In this document: positions 1 through 7,282 of the stretch, piece by piece | Numbering within the stretch: the stretch's first letter is position 1 | Layout: the number at the start of each line of letters is the position of its first letter | Source: PLanc-01 sp035342095 | GTDB lineage: Bacteria; Planctomycetota; Phycisphaerae; Sedimentisphaerales; Anaerobacaceae | Length of the DNA: 64,000 bases | Reading direction: 5' to 3' | NCBI GenBank assembly: GCA_035342095.1 | Contig: DAOQWL010000017.1 | Span: forward strand, 1 to 64,000 | Program-made: the position numbers and the translations under genes | The notes under the pieces: model-generated | Databases searched by the model: none | What the model was told of the DNA's origin: nothing | The model's input: only the letters and a program-made list of their open reading frames with translations

Positions 1-330
1 ACGTGCCTTCATTTGGGGACCGGCCAAGTCTGTGTCGAGGGCATCTTGCCCGCGAATCGCGGGCAGGATGCCCGCGACACGCCACGGCAATCGTGCCCGC
101 CATTTCAAGATGGACGCCGTTGGGAGTTCCGCCTTCAGGCGGGTGAAGACCGCGTAAACGCGGAACTCCAAGCGGACCCGACGCCACCCCATCGCCTCCC
201 ATTTCCGAATGGACGCCGTAGGGTGCGTATGACGCACCGTCTTCGTCGCCCTCGGAGGTTGTGTGGTGCGTGGTACCCCTGCTTTCGCAGGGGGAGCCTG
301 CCCCCGACCTGATCGGGGGCACCCTACGCA
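1..330. repeat. Palindrome-rich non-coding DNA
   Basis: No convincing gene lies here; the short reading frames have no recognisable protein character. The stretch is a mosaic of small GC-rich palindromes: one around 50-80 (cgcgggcaggatgcccgcg), one around 260-310 (pairs of ccccctg/caggggg type), and a REP-like unit at about 119-176 described separately. It lies downstream of the minus-strand primase-helicase gene. Confidence 0.5.
119..176. repeat. REP-like palindrome, same family as the repeats flanking the RAYT
   Basis: It contains the core ggagttccgccttcaggcgg and, about 20 bases on, the inverted gcggaactcc. The same core occurs at 17683, 17801, 18498 and 18580 around the RAYT transposase gene. 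Here a second small palindrome (ccgcgtaaacgcgg) lies between the two arms. It is a solitary dispersed copy about 17.5 kb from the transposase. Confidence 0.6.
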
Positions 331-411
331 ACCAAGAACGCCAAGACGGTCAAGAAGGCCAAGTGTTTTTATTTGACCGTCTTGACCGTCTTGACTGCCT
401 TGGCCGTCTGG
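331..411. repeat. Word-repeat hairpin, family A (CAAGACGGT type)
   Basis: The left arm (331-363) repeats words such as gccaag, acggtc and aagaag. The right arm (373-411) carries their reverse complements in tandem (cttgaccgt twice, then cttggccgtctgg). A T-rich loop of about nine bases separates them. The stop codon of the minus-strand primase gene is only about 28 bases away, so the hairpin could act as its transcription terminator. A related copy lies at 2881-2935, on the far side of the same gene. Confidence 0.6.
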
Positions 412-438
412 AGCGATTGCCCCTGGGGACTGGCGCAA

Positions 439-2607
439 TCAGCAGAGGCATGCGGTCGCCGGTTCCCGCGCCGGCGGGTCGGCTTGCTCCGTCGGGTCGC
501 AGGCCCCTGCGGGCAGTTCCCAAAACCACGCCATCTCCTTCCCTTGCCCTGTTCTCCAGGGTCGGATGCCCAGTTGTTTCTTGGCTCGCTCCAACGTCTT
601 GTGGGCGAAGCCGTCGGCCTTGGCGCGGGCAAAGAGTTCCTCGCTCGCCAGCGGACCGTCGGCCAGGGTGTCGCGCAGCCAGGTCGTTGCGTCGTCGAGG
701 GCCGTGTGTCGTTCGTCGCCGGTCGGATTGCTCTCCTCGCGGAGGGCGTCGTCGGCGGTCATGTCGATCGGGTCGGACTCCCAGCGGATCCTGGGGGCGC
801 CGTCGTCGGAGGCGATGGTGAAGGCCAGGCCGCGACCCTCGGCCGCCAGGTTGTTCTTGCCCGGCAGCAGCAGGCGTCGCTGCTTGTCGTCGCGATCCCG
901 ACTGACGTGCCAGACGGCGCGGGCCAGACCGGTGAACGCCCGGCTGCCCAACGCCATGTCGTCCGCGAAGCCGCCGGGACTCTTGCGACGATGGGCAACG
1001 ACCAGCACCGCTGCGTCGTACTGCTCCGCCAGCCGGGCCACAGGCACCAGTACCGACCGCACGTCGTTGTCGCGATGGGCGTCCGTCCGACCGCCCAGGA
1101 ACGAGCCGATCGGGTCCACGACGACCAGCTTGCAGTCGCGATGCGCCTGCAGGACCGTCTCCAGGGCCTCCACGTCCGCGAGGGTGAACAGGGTCTCGCT
1201 TTCGCGACCGTCGGCGTCGGTGCGTCGAACGGTCGTCAGCAGGTGCACGCGGGACAGGTCCGCGCCGTGGGCCCGCAGGCGGGGTCGCACCGTGTCGCGC
1301 GGGTCGTCCTCGGCCGAGATCAGCAGGACGGAACCTTCGGGACAGGTCGAGCCGTCCGGCCAGGTCGCTCCCCGCGTGACCCGCGCGGCCATGTCCGTCG
1401 TCAGGAAGCTCTTGCCCTCGCCCGGTCGGCCCACGAGCATCGTGATGCGTCCCAGGGACATGCGTTCCGGCCACAGCCAGCGGATCTGCGTTTCCTCCAC
1501 GTCCGCCATGCAGGTCACGACCGGGACGACGTTCGTCGTGACGCCGTCAGGCGTTCTCTTCTGGTTCGTAGTGACGCCGTCAGGCGTTGTCTTCTCCTCC
1601 TGGGAGTCAAGAGATGCCCTTACGGGCACACTCCGAACAGGCTGGGCTTCGACGAGGTGCTCCAGGCGGGTCCGCAGGTCCTTCGACTCGACCGCGTCGT
1701 GATGCTCGAGCCAGTCGTAGAGGTCGCCCTTGGGCTCCAGCTCGGGCAGCGAGACGATCCGCACCGTCGCAGGCGGGTTCAGTGCCAGCAGGATCGAGGT
1801 CACATCGTCCGCGTAGCGCCGTCCCGCGTCGTCGTTGTCGGGCAGGATCGCCACGTCGCGACCGGCCAGGACGCGCCAGTCGGCCTTGCGAGCGCTGGCG
1901 GAGCCGTGCGGACTGGTGGTCGCGAGCAGACCGAGACTGATGCCGGCGTCCGCGGCCTTCTCGCCCTCGGTGACGTAGACCCGCTCGTCGCGTCGCTTGA
2001 GCAGCTCGACGAGCCGATACAGCGGTCGCGGCGTGGCCATCCCGCCCAGGAACCAGCGGTCCCCCCGACGACTGACCGGACGGATCTCCTTGCCCCGGTC
2101 CGTGTCCCAGCGGAGGATGTAGCCGATGGGGTCCTCGCAGTCGTCGTGATAGACCCACGTCCGCGAGCAGGGACCGAGGCGGCGCGTCAGCTCCGCGATC
2201 GCGTCGTCGCTGGCGGCGTAGCCGGAAGAAGACGGTGAGAAGGTCAGAAGGTCGGAAGGTCGGACGGACGGGTTGGCTCCCAGGCTCCCGTCGCGTGCAG
2301 CCATCTCTCCGACCTGCTCACCTTCCAACCTTCTGACCTTCTGCTCTTGCCTTCTGACCTTCTCTCTCTCCTTCGGCGGCATCAGGTCGGCCATGGACAG
2401 GCCGAGGGACGCGACCACCGCTTCCGGCGGGCAGCCTGCGTAGCAGTGGATCAACGCACGACCTTCCTCGCCCAGACTGACGCACAGGCTGGGCTTGTCG
2501 TCCGCATGGGCGGGACAGCAGGCCCTCCAGGCCTTCTGCGAGGTCCCGCCGATCGGACGGGCTTCCGGCAGCTTCGATAGGACCAGCTCGAACGGGCTCA
2601 GGTTCAT
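439..2607 (-). CDS. Primase-helicase-like replication protein (zinc finger, Toprim, RecA-like ATPase)
   Basis: This 722-residue protein combines three parts. An N-terminal CHC2-like zinc motif (about residues 32-62, CCPAH...CYAGC) is followed by a Toprim-like stretch (TEGEKAAD near 214 and PDNDDAG near 257). A RecA/RepA-type ATPase follows, with Walker A GRPGEGKS near 392 and Walker B VVVDP near 480. This architecture is typical of plasmid, phage or integrated-element primase-helicases, so a role in mobile-element replication is likely. The ATG at 2607 is chosen for the aaggag eight bases upstream. Two repeat-derived insertions are read in frame, at about residues 81-125 and 324-359, both in linkers. 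No integrase was recognised nearby. Confidence 0.8.
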   Translation of the reverse strand: MNLSPFELVLSKLPEARPIGGTSQKAWRACCPAHADDKPSLCVSLGEEGRALIHCYAGCPPEAVVASLGLSMADLMPPKEREKVRRQEQKVRRLEGEQVGEMAARDGSLGANPSVRPSDLLTFSPSSSGYAASDDAIAELTRRLGPCSRTWVYHDDCEDPIGYILRWDTDRGKEIRPVSRRGDRWFLGGMATPRPLYRLVELLKRRDERVYVTEGEKAADAGISLGLLATTSPHGSASARKADWRVLAGRDVAILPDNDDAGRRYADDVTSILLALNPPATVRIVSLPELEPKGDLYDWLEHHDAVESKDLRTRLEHLVEAQPVRSVPVRASLDSQEEKTTPDGVTTNQKRTPDGVTTNVVPVVTCMADVEETQIRWLWPERMSLGRITMLVGRPGEGKSFLTTDMAARVTRGATWPDGSTCPEGSVLLISAEDDPRDTVRPRLRAHGADLSRVHLLTTVRRTDADGRESETLFTLADVEALETVLQAHRDCKLVVVDPIGSFLGGRTDAHRDNDVRSVLVPVARLAEQYDAAVLVVAHRRKSPGGFADDMALGSRAFTGLARAVWHVSRDRDDKQRRLLLPGKNNLAAEGRGLAFTIASDDGAPRIRWESDPIDMTADDALREESNPTGDERHTALDDATTWLRDTLADGPLASEELFARAKADGFAHKTLERAKKQLGIRPWRTGQGKEMAWFWELPAGACDPTEQADPPAREPATACLC
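1530..1634. repeat. Tandem mini-palindrome repeat (ACGCCTGACGGCGT type) inside the primase gene
   Basis: Two copies of gtgacgccgtcaggcgtt lie at about 1538-1556 and 1571-1588, followed by tcttctcctcc and a second palindrome, tgcccttacgggca (1615-1628). Read on the minus strand the unit gives two TPDGVTTN copies in the protein linker. A diverged copy with the same order of palindromes is at 61877-61943, in front of the GH2 gene. Confidence 0.65.
2231..2365. repeat. Word-repeat hairpin, family E (GAAGGTCA type), in frame inside the primase gene
   Basis: The left arm (2231-2267) is built from gaaggtcaga, gaaggtcg and similar words. The right arm (2307-2365) is built from their complements (ccttctgacctt, repeated three times). 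The segment has no stop in the primase frame and encodes a charged linker ending in RPSDLLTFSPS. Nearly the same peptide (RPSDLLNFSPS) is encoded by the family E copy at 53881-54027. Confidence 0.7.
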
Positions 2608-2685
2608 CTCCAAACTCCTTTCCAACATCGCGCCGACATTCGATTCTGGGGACGTCGAAACATCAGCGTCCCTCTACCCTTGCCC

Positions 2686-2816
2686 GATGTTGCACGAATT
2701 GGTCGAGAATTCTGTGCAAGAGAACCGTGCAAAAAGCACGCAAGTGTTTGGTGGGCAACGAATAAAAAAAATCTCGCGTCGCGGGTGTTTTGTGTTTTCA
2801 GATGTTGCACGAATTG
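2686..2816. repeat. Iteron-like repeats upstream of the primase gene
   Basis: The 16-base unit gatgttgcacgaattg occurs at 2686-2701 and again at 2801-2816. Between them lie two inverted half-sites, gtgcaa at 2714 and 2727. The interval is clearly AT-richer than its surroundings and includes a run of A at 2763-2770. The position just upstream of a replication-type gene suggests an origin or an operator. The rest of 2608-3101 holds only the family A hairpin and the nadB leader. Confidence 0.5.
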
Positions 2817-2880
2817 TGCTATTCCCAGTGCCATGCAGGGGATTATTCACCCCCCTCGGTGGGCCAGGGATTTCACTGCT

Positions 2881-2935
2881 CAAGGTGTCCAAGGGGGTCA
2901 AGAATTTCGCTTGGCCATCTTGGCCTTCTTGAGAC
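2881..2935. repeat. Word-repeat hairpin, family A, second copy
   Basis: The left arm is caaggtgtccaagggggtca followed by agaa. The right arm is ttggccatcttggccttctt followed by gag. The vocabulary matches the hairpin at 331-411, in inverted orientation relative to the primase gene. Together the two copies bracket the primase gene and its iterons. Confidence 0.5.
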
Positions 2936-3101
2936 TCTTCCCTGGCGAGGAGTCGGTGGTTCGGGTATCATGGGGGGCTTTGCGGCGAAGGCGCCGTCTT
3001 GGACTCCTGCCCAGGGGGCCATCGCTTTCGCAGGTGGGTTCGTCCCACGGTTTTCTCTTTACGCCGGCAGAGGGTCTTCGAGACCGCTGTTCGGCAGGAC
3101 A

Positions 3102-4793
3102 ATGGACGCCATGAGTGAGCACGACAAAGGGCATAAGTCGATACCGTCCGAGCGGGTCCGCTTCGGCGAGCCGCGACGGTATCTGGTGAACATCGATTCG
3201 ATCTCGACCAGCCAGCTCTTCACCGACTGCGTGGTCGTGGGCGGAGGCGTCGCCGGACTGCGTGCGGCTATCGAAGCCTCCGACCGGCGCAACGTCATCG
3301 TCGTCTGCAAGGCCGGCATCGAGGAAAGCAACACCTGGAACGCCCAGGGCGGCATCGCCTCCGTGCTTCGCGCCGAGGATTCGTTCGAGGCGCACGTGGC
3401 CGACACGCTCCGCACCGGCGGCGGCCTCTCCGATCCGCAGGTCGTCGAGCAGGTCGTCCGTCAGGGTCCCGAGCTGGTCAGGCAGTTGCAGGAATGGGGC
3501 GCCGGCTTCGACCAGGTCAACGGGCACATCGACACCACGCTCGAAGGCGGCCATTCGCACGCGAGAATCCTGCACGCGCATGGCGACGAGACCGGCCGGG
3601 CCATCGCGGAGACGCTCATCCGCAAGGTCCGCAGCAAGTCGAACATCCGCGTCATCGAGAACTTCTTCACCATCGATCTGCTCTCCGATCCGGCGCGTAA
3701 CGGCGGCGAGGGCAGGGAGAATCGCTGCATCGGCATCCTCGGGCGAACCAGGGAAGGCGCCCTGCAAATCGTCTGGGCGGCCAATACGATCCTCGCCACC
3801 GGCGGCGGCGGCCAGCTCTACCGCGAGACGACCAATCCCGCGGTCGCAACGACGGACGGCCTGGCCATGGCGTACCGGGCGGGAGCGGTCCTGCGCGACC
3901 TGGAGTTCGTGCAGTTCCATCCCACGACGCTCTACATCGCGGGCGCCTCGCGGGCACTCATCACGGAGACCCTCCGCGGCGAGGGCGCCTACCTGCTCGA
4001 CACCAAGGGCCGACGGTTCATGCAGGACTACAGCGAGGCAGGCGAACTGGCCCCGCGAGACGTGGTCAGCCGGGCCATCCTCGCCCAGATGCGAAAGACC
4101 GACGCGACGCACGTCTACCTCGATATCCGCCACCTGGACAAGGAGTTCTTCGCCAAGCGGTTCCCGCTCATCAGCGACCTGTGCGAGAGCTTCGACATCG
4201 ACGTGAGCCACGATCTGATCCCGGTCCGTCCGAGCGCCCACTACATGATCGGCGGCGTCAAGACCGACGCCTTCGCCCGGACGAACATCGAGAACCTCTA
4301 CGCCTGCGGCGAAGTGGCCTCGACCGGCCTGCACGGTGCCAACCGGCTCGGCAGCAACTCGTTGCTCGAAGGACTGGTGTACGGCCAGCTCGCCGGTCAG
4401 GCGGTCTCCACCAGCGAACCGAGCGACATCACGTCGCTCAAGCACCCGGTGATCCGGTACGACATCCCCGCCTCGGACCGCAGCCGGCTCGACACGTCGG
4501 ACGTTCGCAACTCGATGCGGTCCCTGATGTGGCGCAACGTGGGCATCACGCGAAAGGCCCAGCCGCTGGCGGAGACCCAGGAGATCATCCGGTTCTGGCA
4601 TCGCTACGTGATGGACAAGGTCTTCGATGCCCCGGAAGGCTGGGAATGCCAGAACATGCTCACGACCTCCATGTTGGTCGCCCACTGCGCGGAACTGCGG
4701 AAGGAGAGTCGCGGCGTACACTATCGGATGGACCACACACAGACGGACGACAAGCGGTTCTGCAGGCACACCGAGGTCCTCCGCGCCGATTGA
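3102..4793 (+). CDS. nadB: L-aspartate oxidase
   Basis: This flavoprotein oxidises L-aspartate to iminoaspartate, the first step of NAD synthesis in the cytoplasm. At about 563 residues it has normal length. Visible features are the FAD-binding VVVGGGVAGLRAA near residue 45, the SNTWNAQGGIAS motif, the HPTTLY region, the GGVKTDAFART segment and the C-terminal FAD-contact motif ENLYACGEVASTGLHGANRLGSNSL (written here only as a landmark around residues 395-415). The start is ATG 3102 or ATG 3111; both share the agga upstream. nadA and nadC are not in the window. Confidence 0.93.
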   Translation: MDAMSEHDKGHKSIPSERVRFGEPRRYLVNIDSISTSQLFTDCVVVGGGVAGLRAAIEASDRRNVIVVCKAGIEESNTWNAQGGIASVLRAEDSFEAHVADTLRTGGGLSDPQVVEQVVRQGPELVRQLQEWGAGFDQVNGHIDTTLEGGHSHARILHAHGDETGRAIAETLIRKVRSKSNIRVIENFFTIDLLSDPARNGGEGRENRCIGILGRTREGALQIVWAANTILATGGGGQLYRETTNPAVATTDGLAMAYRAGAVLRDLEFVQFHPTTLYIAGASRALITETLRGEGAYLLDTKGRRFMQDYSEAGELAPRDVVSRAILAQMRKTDATHVYLDIRHLDKEFFAKRFPLISDLCESFDIDVSHDLIPVRPSAHYMIGGVKTDAFARTNIENLYACGEVASTGLHGANRLGSNSLLEGLVYGQLAGQAVSTSEPSDITSLKHPVIRYDIPASDRSRLDTSDVRNSMRSLMWRNVGITRKAQPLAETQEIIRFWHRYVMDKVFDAPEGWECQNMLTTSMLVAHCAELRKESRGVHYRMDHTQTDDKRFCRHTEVLRAD

Positions 4794-4798
4794 CGGCG

Positions 4799-5539
4799 TC
4801 ACGATGGCGGCAGGCGGGCGGGATCGATGCCGAAGCAATGCAGGAACCCGAGCTTGGCGGGCAGCTCCTCATGAACGATCCGCAGGGGATTGTCGCTGCG
4901 GATCGCGTTGAGCAGGTTCTGCGAGTGAACCACCTGCAGCCAGGAAGGTCTGTCCTTGAGGAAGTGCCTGGGCACCGTCGGCGGGATCTCGCTGTGCTGC
5001 CACCGATACACGGTGCCCGGATCGTGGGAGTCCTCCACGAGCGTCGGGCAGTTGTTGAACCAGTACTCCATCACGTACATCTTCCGGTCGGCCAGGCTCA
5101 GAATCAGGCCGAACGGAAAGACGATCAGCCAGGGCTTCGTCTGCTCCGCGTGTTTCGCACGCCAGGCATCTTGAATGGCCTGGACGGCATCCCGATGAAA
5201 GGCGTCGTCGTTGTCCATCCGCGTGGTGATGAGGTCGTATGGTCCCGGCGCAAGGTCTCGCAGCCAGCGAGGCTGCCCCGGGTCCAGGTAGATGATCTTC
5301 ATATTCCGACACACCGCACGTTCCAGCGCACGGATGTAGTGTTCGGGCGTTTGCCCGTCCATCAGGATCAGCCACGTGAAGTTCTGACAAGACTGACCCG
5401 CCATCGAGGGCAATGAGATCGTGGTGAACAGGCGCATCCGGTGGTCCATCCATTCGTCGGGCGCGACGCGAATCCGAGGGTTCGGGCCATACAGTCCCGT
5501 GTTGAACCGCGTCAGGATGTAGTGTCGGAATTCAGCCAT
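4799..5539 (-). CDS. Putative rhamnosyltransferase-family glycosyltransferase
   Basis: This 246-residue protein begins FRHYILTRFN and contains LPSMAGQ, WLILMDGQTP and TTRMDNDDAFH. These match the putative rhamnosyl transferase family (Rhamno_transf, PF11316), a GT-A-like fold with a DxD-type MDNDD motif near residue 105. It probably adds a sugar to a surface glycan; the acceptor is unknown. The ATG at 5539 has ggagag immediately upstream and overlaps the end of the crcB/DUF190 remnant by 8 bp, so the two are probably co-transcribed. It converges with nadB, leaving only 5 bp between the stops. Confidence 0.75.
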   Translation of the reverse strand: MAEFRHYILTRFNTGLYGPNPRIRVAPDEWMDHRMRLFTTISLPSMAGQSCQNFTWLILMDGQTPEHYIRALERAVCRNMKIIYLDPGQPRWLRDLAPGPYDLITTRMDNDDAFHRDAVQAIQDAWRAKHAEQTKPWLIVFPFGLILSLADRKMYVMEYWFNNCPTLVEDSHDPGTVYRWQHSEIPPTVPRHFLKDRPSWLQVVHSQNLLNAIRSDNPLRIVHEELPAKLGFLHCFGIDPARLPPS

Positions 5540-5957
5540 CTCTCTCCAATTGGGGCGACGCCCCCGCCCGGCCGGCCCGATCGAAGTGGACTTCGATGTC
5601 CTCCAGCGTGGCGATTCCTTTCGGGACCGCCGCATCGACGAGGTCGAGAAAGCCGCCGGCCATGTGATGCCCTCGGGCCTTTCGCACGATCCATGCACAG
5701 AGCGGCCTGCCCTCGTGCCGGTCGCTCTCGCCGATGAAGATCCGCAGGAGTTGCTCCTCTTTCGGCAGCATGGTTCCCCCCTTCCAAGTCGACAGTCCGT
5801 AGCCCAGCGCCACCGCGCCGAACCCCAACGACAGGTGCAGCCCGACGTACAACAGCGCGTTGAGCATTTCCTTGTCGCGGAGCAGCGCCATCGTCTCGCA
5901 GCCGAACGTGGAGAACGTCGTGAATCCGCCCACTCCGACCAGGATAATCTGCCACAT
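5532..5957 (-). pseudogene. Internally deleted CrcB (fluoride channel) fused to an internally deleted DUF190 protein
   Basis: The open frame joins two shortened domains. Residues 1-11 (MWQIILVGVGG) resemble a CrcB N-terminus and run straight into the channel motif FTTFSTFGCETM, which normally lies about 65 residues further on. The DUF190 part starts at LPKEEQLLRIFIGESD and jumps from the RKARGHHMAGG region to FLDLVDAAVPKGIATLEDIEV, losing about 45 residues. CrcB exports fluoride and DUF190 proteins often accompany it. With half the membrane segments missing it is unlikely to work as a normal channel. Both deletions keep the frame, so a misassembly or a genuine minimal protein cannot be excluded. 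Confidence 0.65.
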
Positions 5958-6134
5958 GCACAATCCTCGAACAGACACACCCCGCCAACCGGCGGCGCAG
6001 CGTAGAGACGGTAGGATACCGCGTTCGGCCGAGCGGGGCAACATCGGAACAAGCGACGGTGGAGCAAACGGGCACAATGCGGTACAATCGCCTGAGGTTG
6101 GGCACAATGCTCTTTGAAATGATCGATGATTCAT

Positions 6135-6631
6135 GGTCGCTTGTCAATTCCAGGGCCGGTCGGGCGGTCGCGGCGTTTGGCATAACGCCAATCGCTGAGT
6201 AAAGTCCGAGCTGGATAGGGCACGGTGGTGGCTAACGGCCACCGGGAGCAATCCCAGGGATAGTGCCACAGAAAACACACCGCCGATGGCCCGCAGGGGC
6301 TCAGGCAAGGGTGAAAAGGTGCGGTAAGAGCGCACCGCGGCGGCGGCGACGTCGCCGGCAGGGAAAACCCCACCGCCAGCAAGACCAAGCAGCCGGTCGG
6401 CGCAACGGTTCTGCGGACCTCGTGTCCGAAGGACCAGCCGTACTCGGCCCGGGTATCCGCGGCTTCGGCCGCAGGACCGGCGGGTAGGTCGCGTCCCGCA
6501 AGCCGCTGCGCTTCGGCGCCGCGGGCGGGAGAGCCGGTCGGCAACGACCGGTCCAGATAAATGACCGCCACCCGCCTTCGGGCGGGGACAGAACTCGGCT
6601 TACAGACCGACCCTGGAATTGACAGGCGACC
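6135..6631 (+). ncRNA. rnpB: RNase P RNA, bacterial type A
   Basis: This is the catalytic RNA that trims tRNA 5' ends. Conserved pieces appear in the expected order: gctgagtaaagtccgagct near 6195, gggatagtgccacagaaaaca near 6258, aagggtgaaaaggtgcggtaag near 6308, the agataaatgaccgcc stretch near 6556, and acagaactcggcttacagacc near 6588. The ends pair in an unusually long P1: 6135-6155 is nearly complementary to 6611-6631. The length of about 497 is larger than E. coli RNase P RNA (about 377), with extra GC-rich helices at 6340-6540. Two copies of gggcacaatgc, 30 bp apart (6070, 6100), lie upstream. Confidence 0.93.
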
Positions 6632-6695
6632 ACCGTGACAGGCATTCACCGCGGACAACGAAAGCGATATCGCAGTCACCCTGCTTGCGATCGGA

Positions 6696-6998
6696 TCACG
6701 GTCTGATGTCTCTGGCCACCCAGTCGGCGTGGAAATCGAGGTAGAGCTGGTTGCGCCCGCCATCGTGGGCGGACCAGCCGTCCGCCGGCGGTATGCTGTC
6801 GCCGACGGACCAGTGCTCATGGAAGCCGGCCCACCAGGAACGCTCGAAGAACGGACTCATCAGCAGCAAGATGATGGCGATCACGACCAGCAGCTCCACC
6901 AGCGTGAAACCCCGGCGGCGGGCACTTTTCTTGCTTTCAAGGAGTCGAACCACCTTGCTCCACACCTCCACTTCATACGAAACCGACGTCAGCGCCAT
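6696..6998 (-). CDS. Short prepilin-like protein, apparently internally deleted
   Basis: This 100-residue protein carries the type IV prepilin signal RRRGFTLVELLVVIAII at residues 28-44. It then goes almost directly into a C-terminal tail ending YLDFHADWV, which resembles the H-X9-DG tail of planctomycete prepilins. Family members normally have 150-250 residues of pilin body in between, so the middle seems lost in frame. It lies downstream of, and convergent with, rnpB. It may be non-functional or a minor pseudopilin. Confidence 0.6.
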   Translation of the reverse strand: MALTSVSYEVEVWSKVVRLLESKKSARRRGFTLVELLVVIAIILLLMSPFFERSWWAGFHEHWSVGDSIPPADGWSAHDGGRNQLYLDFHADWVARDIRP

Positions 6999-7116
6999 AC
7001 CTGATTAGGGACACGCCTGACCTCAGGGCACACATCAGCGACATAGTACGAGAGAATCGAAGACTACGCAATTCGGACCCACCATCTCAGCGTCACATCA
7101 TGCTCGCGGCAGTCCC

Positions 7117-7145
7117 TTGACATCTCTGTGACTATCGTCTATAAA
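7117..7145 (+). promoter_or_regulatory. Sigma-70-type promoter of the ABC-F gene
   Basis: A perfect -35 box TTGACA (7117-7122) is followed after exactly 17 bases by TATAAA (7140-7145). Transcription would start near 7152, leaving a leader of about 130 nt before the ABC-F start at 7283. The rest of 6999-7282 shows no gene. Confidence 0.7.
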
Positions 7146-7282
7146 CAGACGCAATCCAGTTCGACATCAAGGAATCAGGTCGATGCGGAATTAGACGAAT
7201 ACAGCCGAGCCGTTGTTCAAGAGATTGCCCGAGATCGGGTTGTCCTCTCGGCGAGTGCGCCGAACCGTAGCGAACGAAGGCC

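Noticed and set aside
373..2238. Long plus-strand open frame (621 codons) opposite the primase gene
   Set aside because: It is Arg/Gly/Val-rich, has no motif, and is antisense to a gene with clear zinc, Toprim and ATPase motifs. It is a GC-content shadow.
2898..4838. Long minus-strand frame opposite nadB
   Set aside because: The nadB frame has all family motifs; the opposite frame has only Arg/Asp-rich sequence without features.
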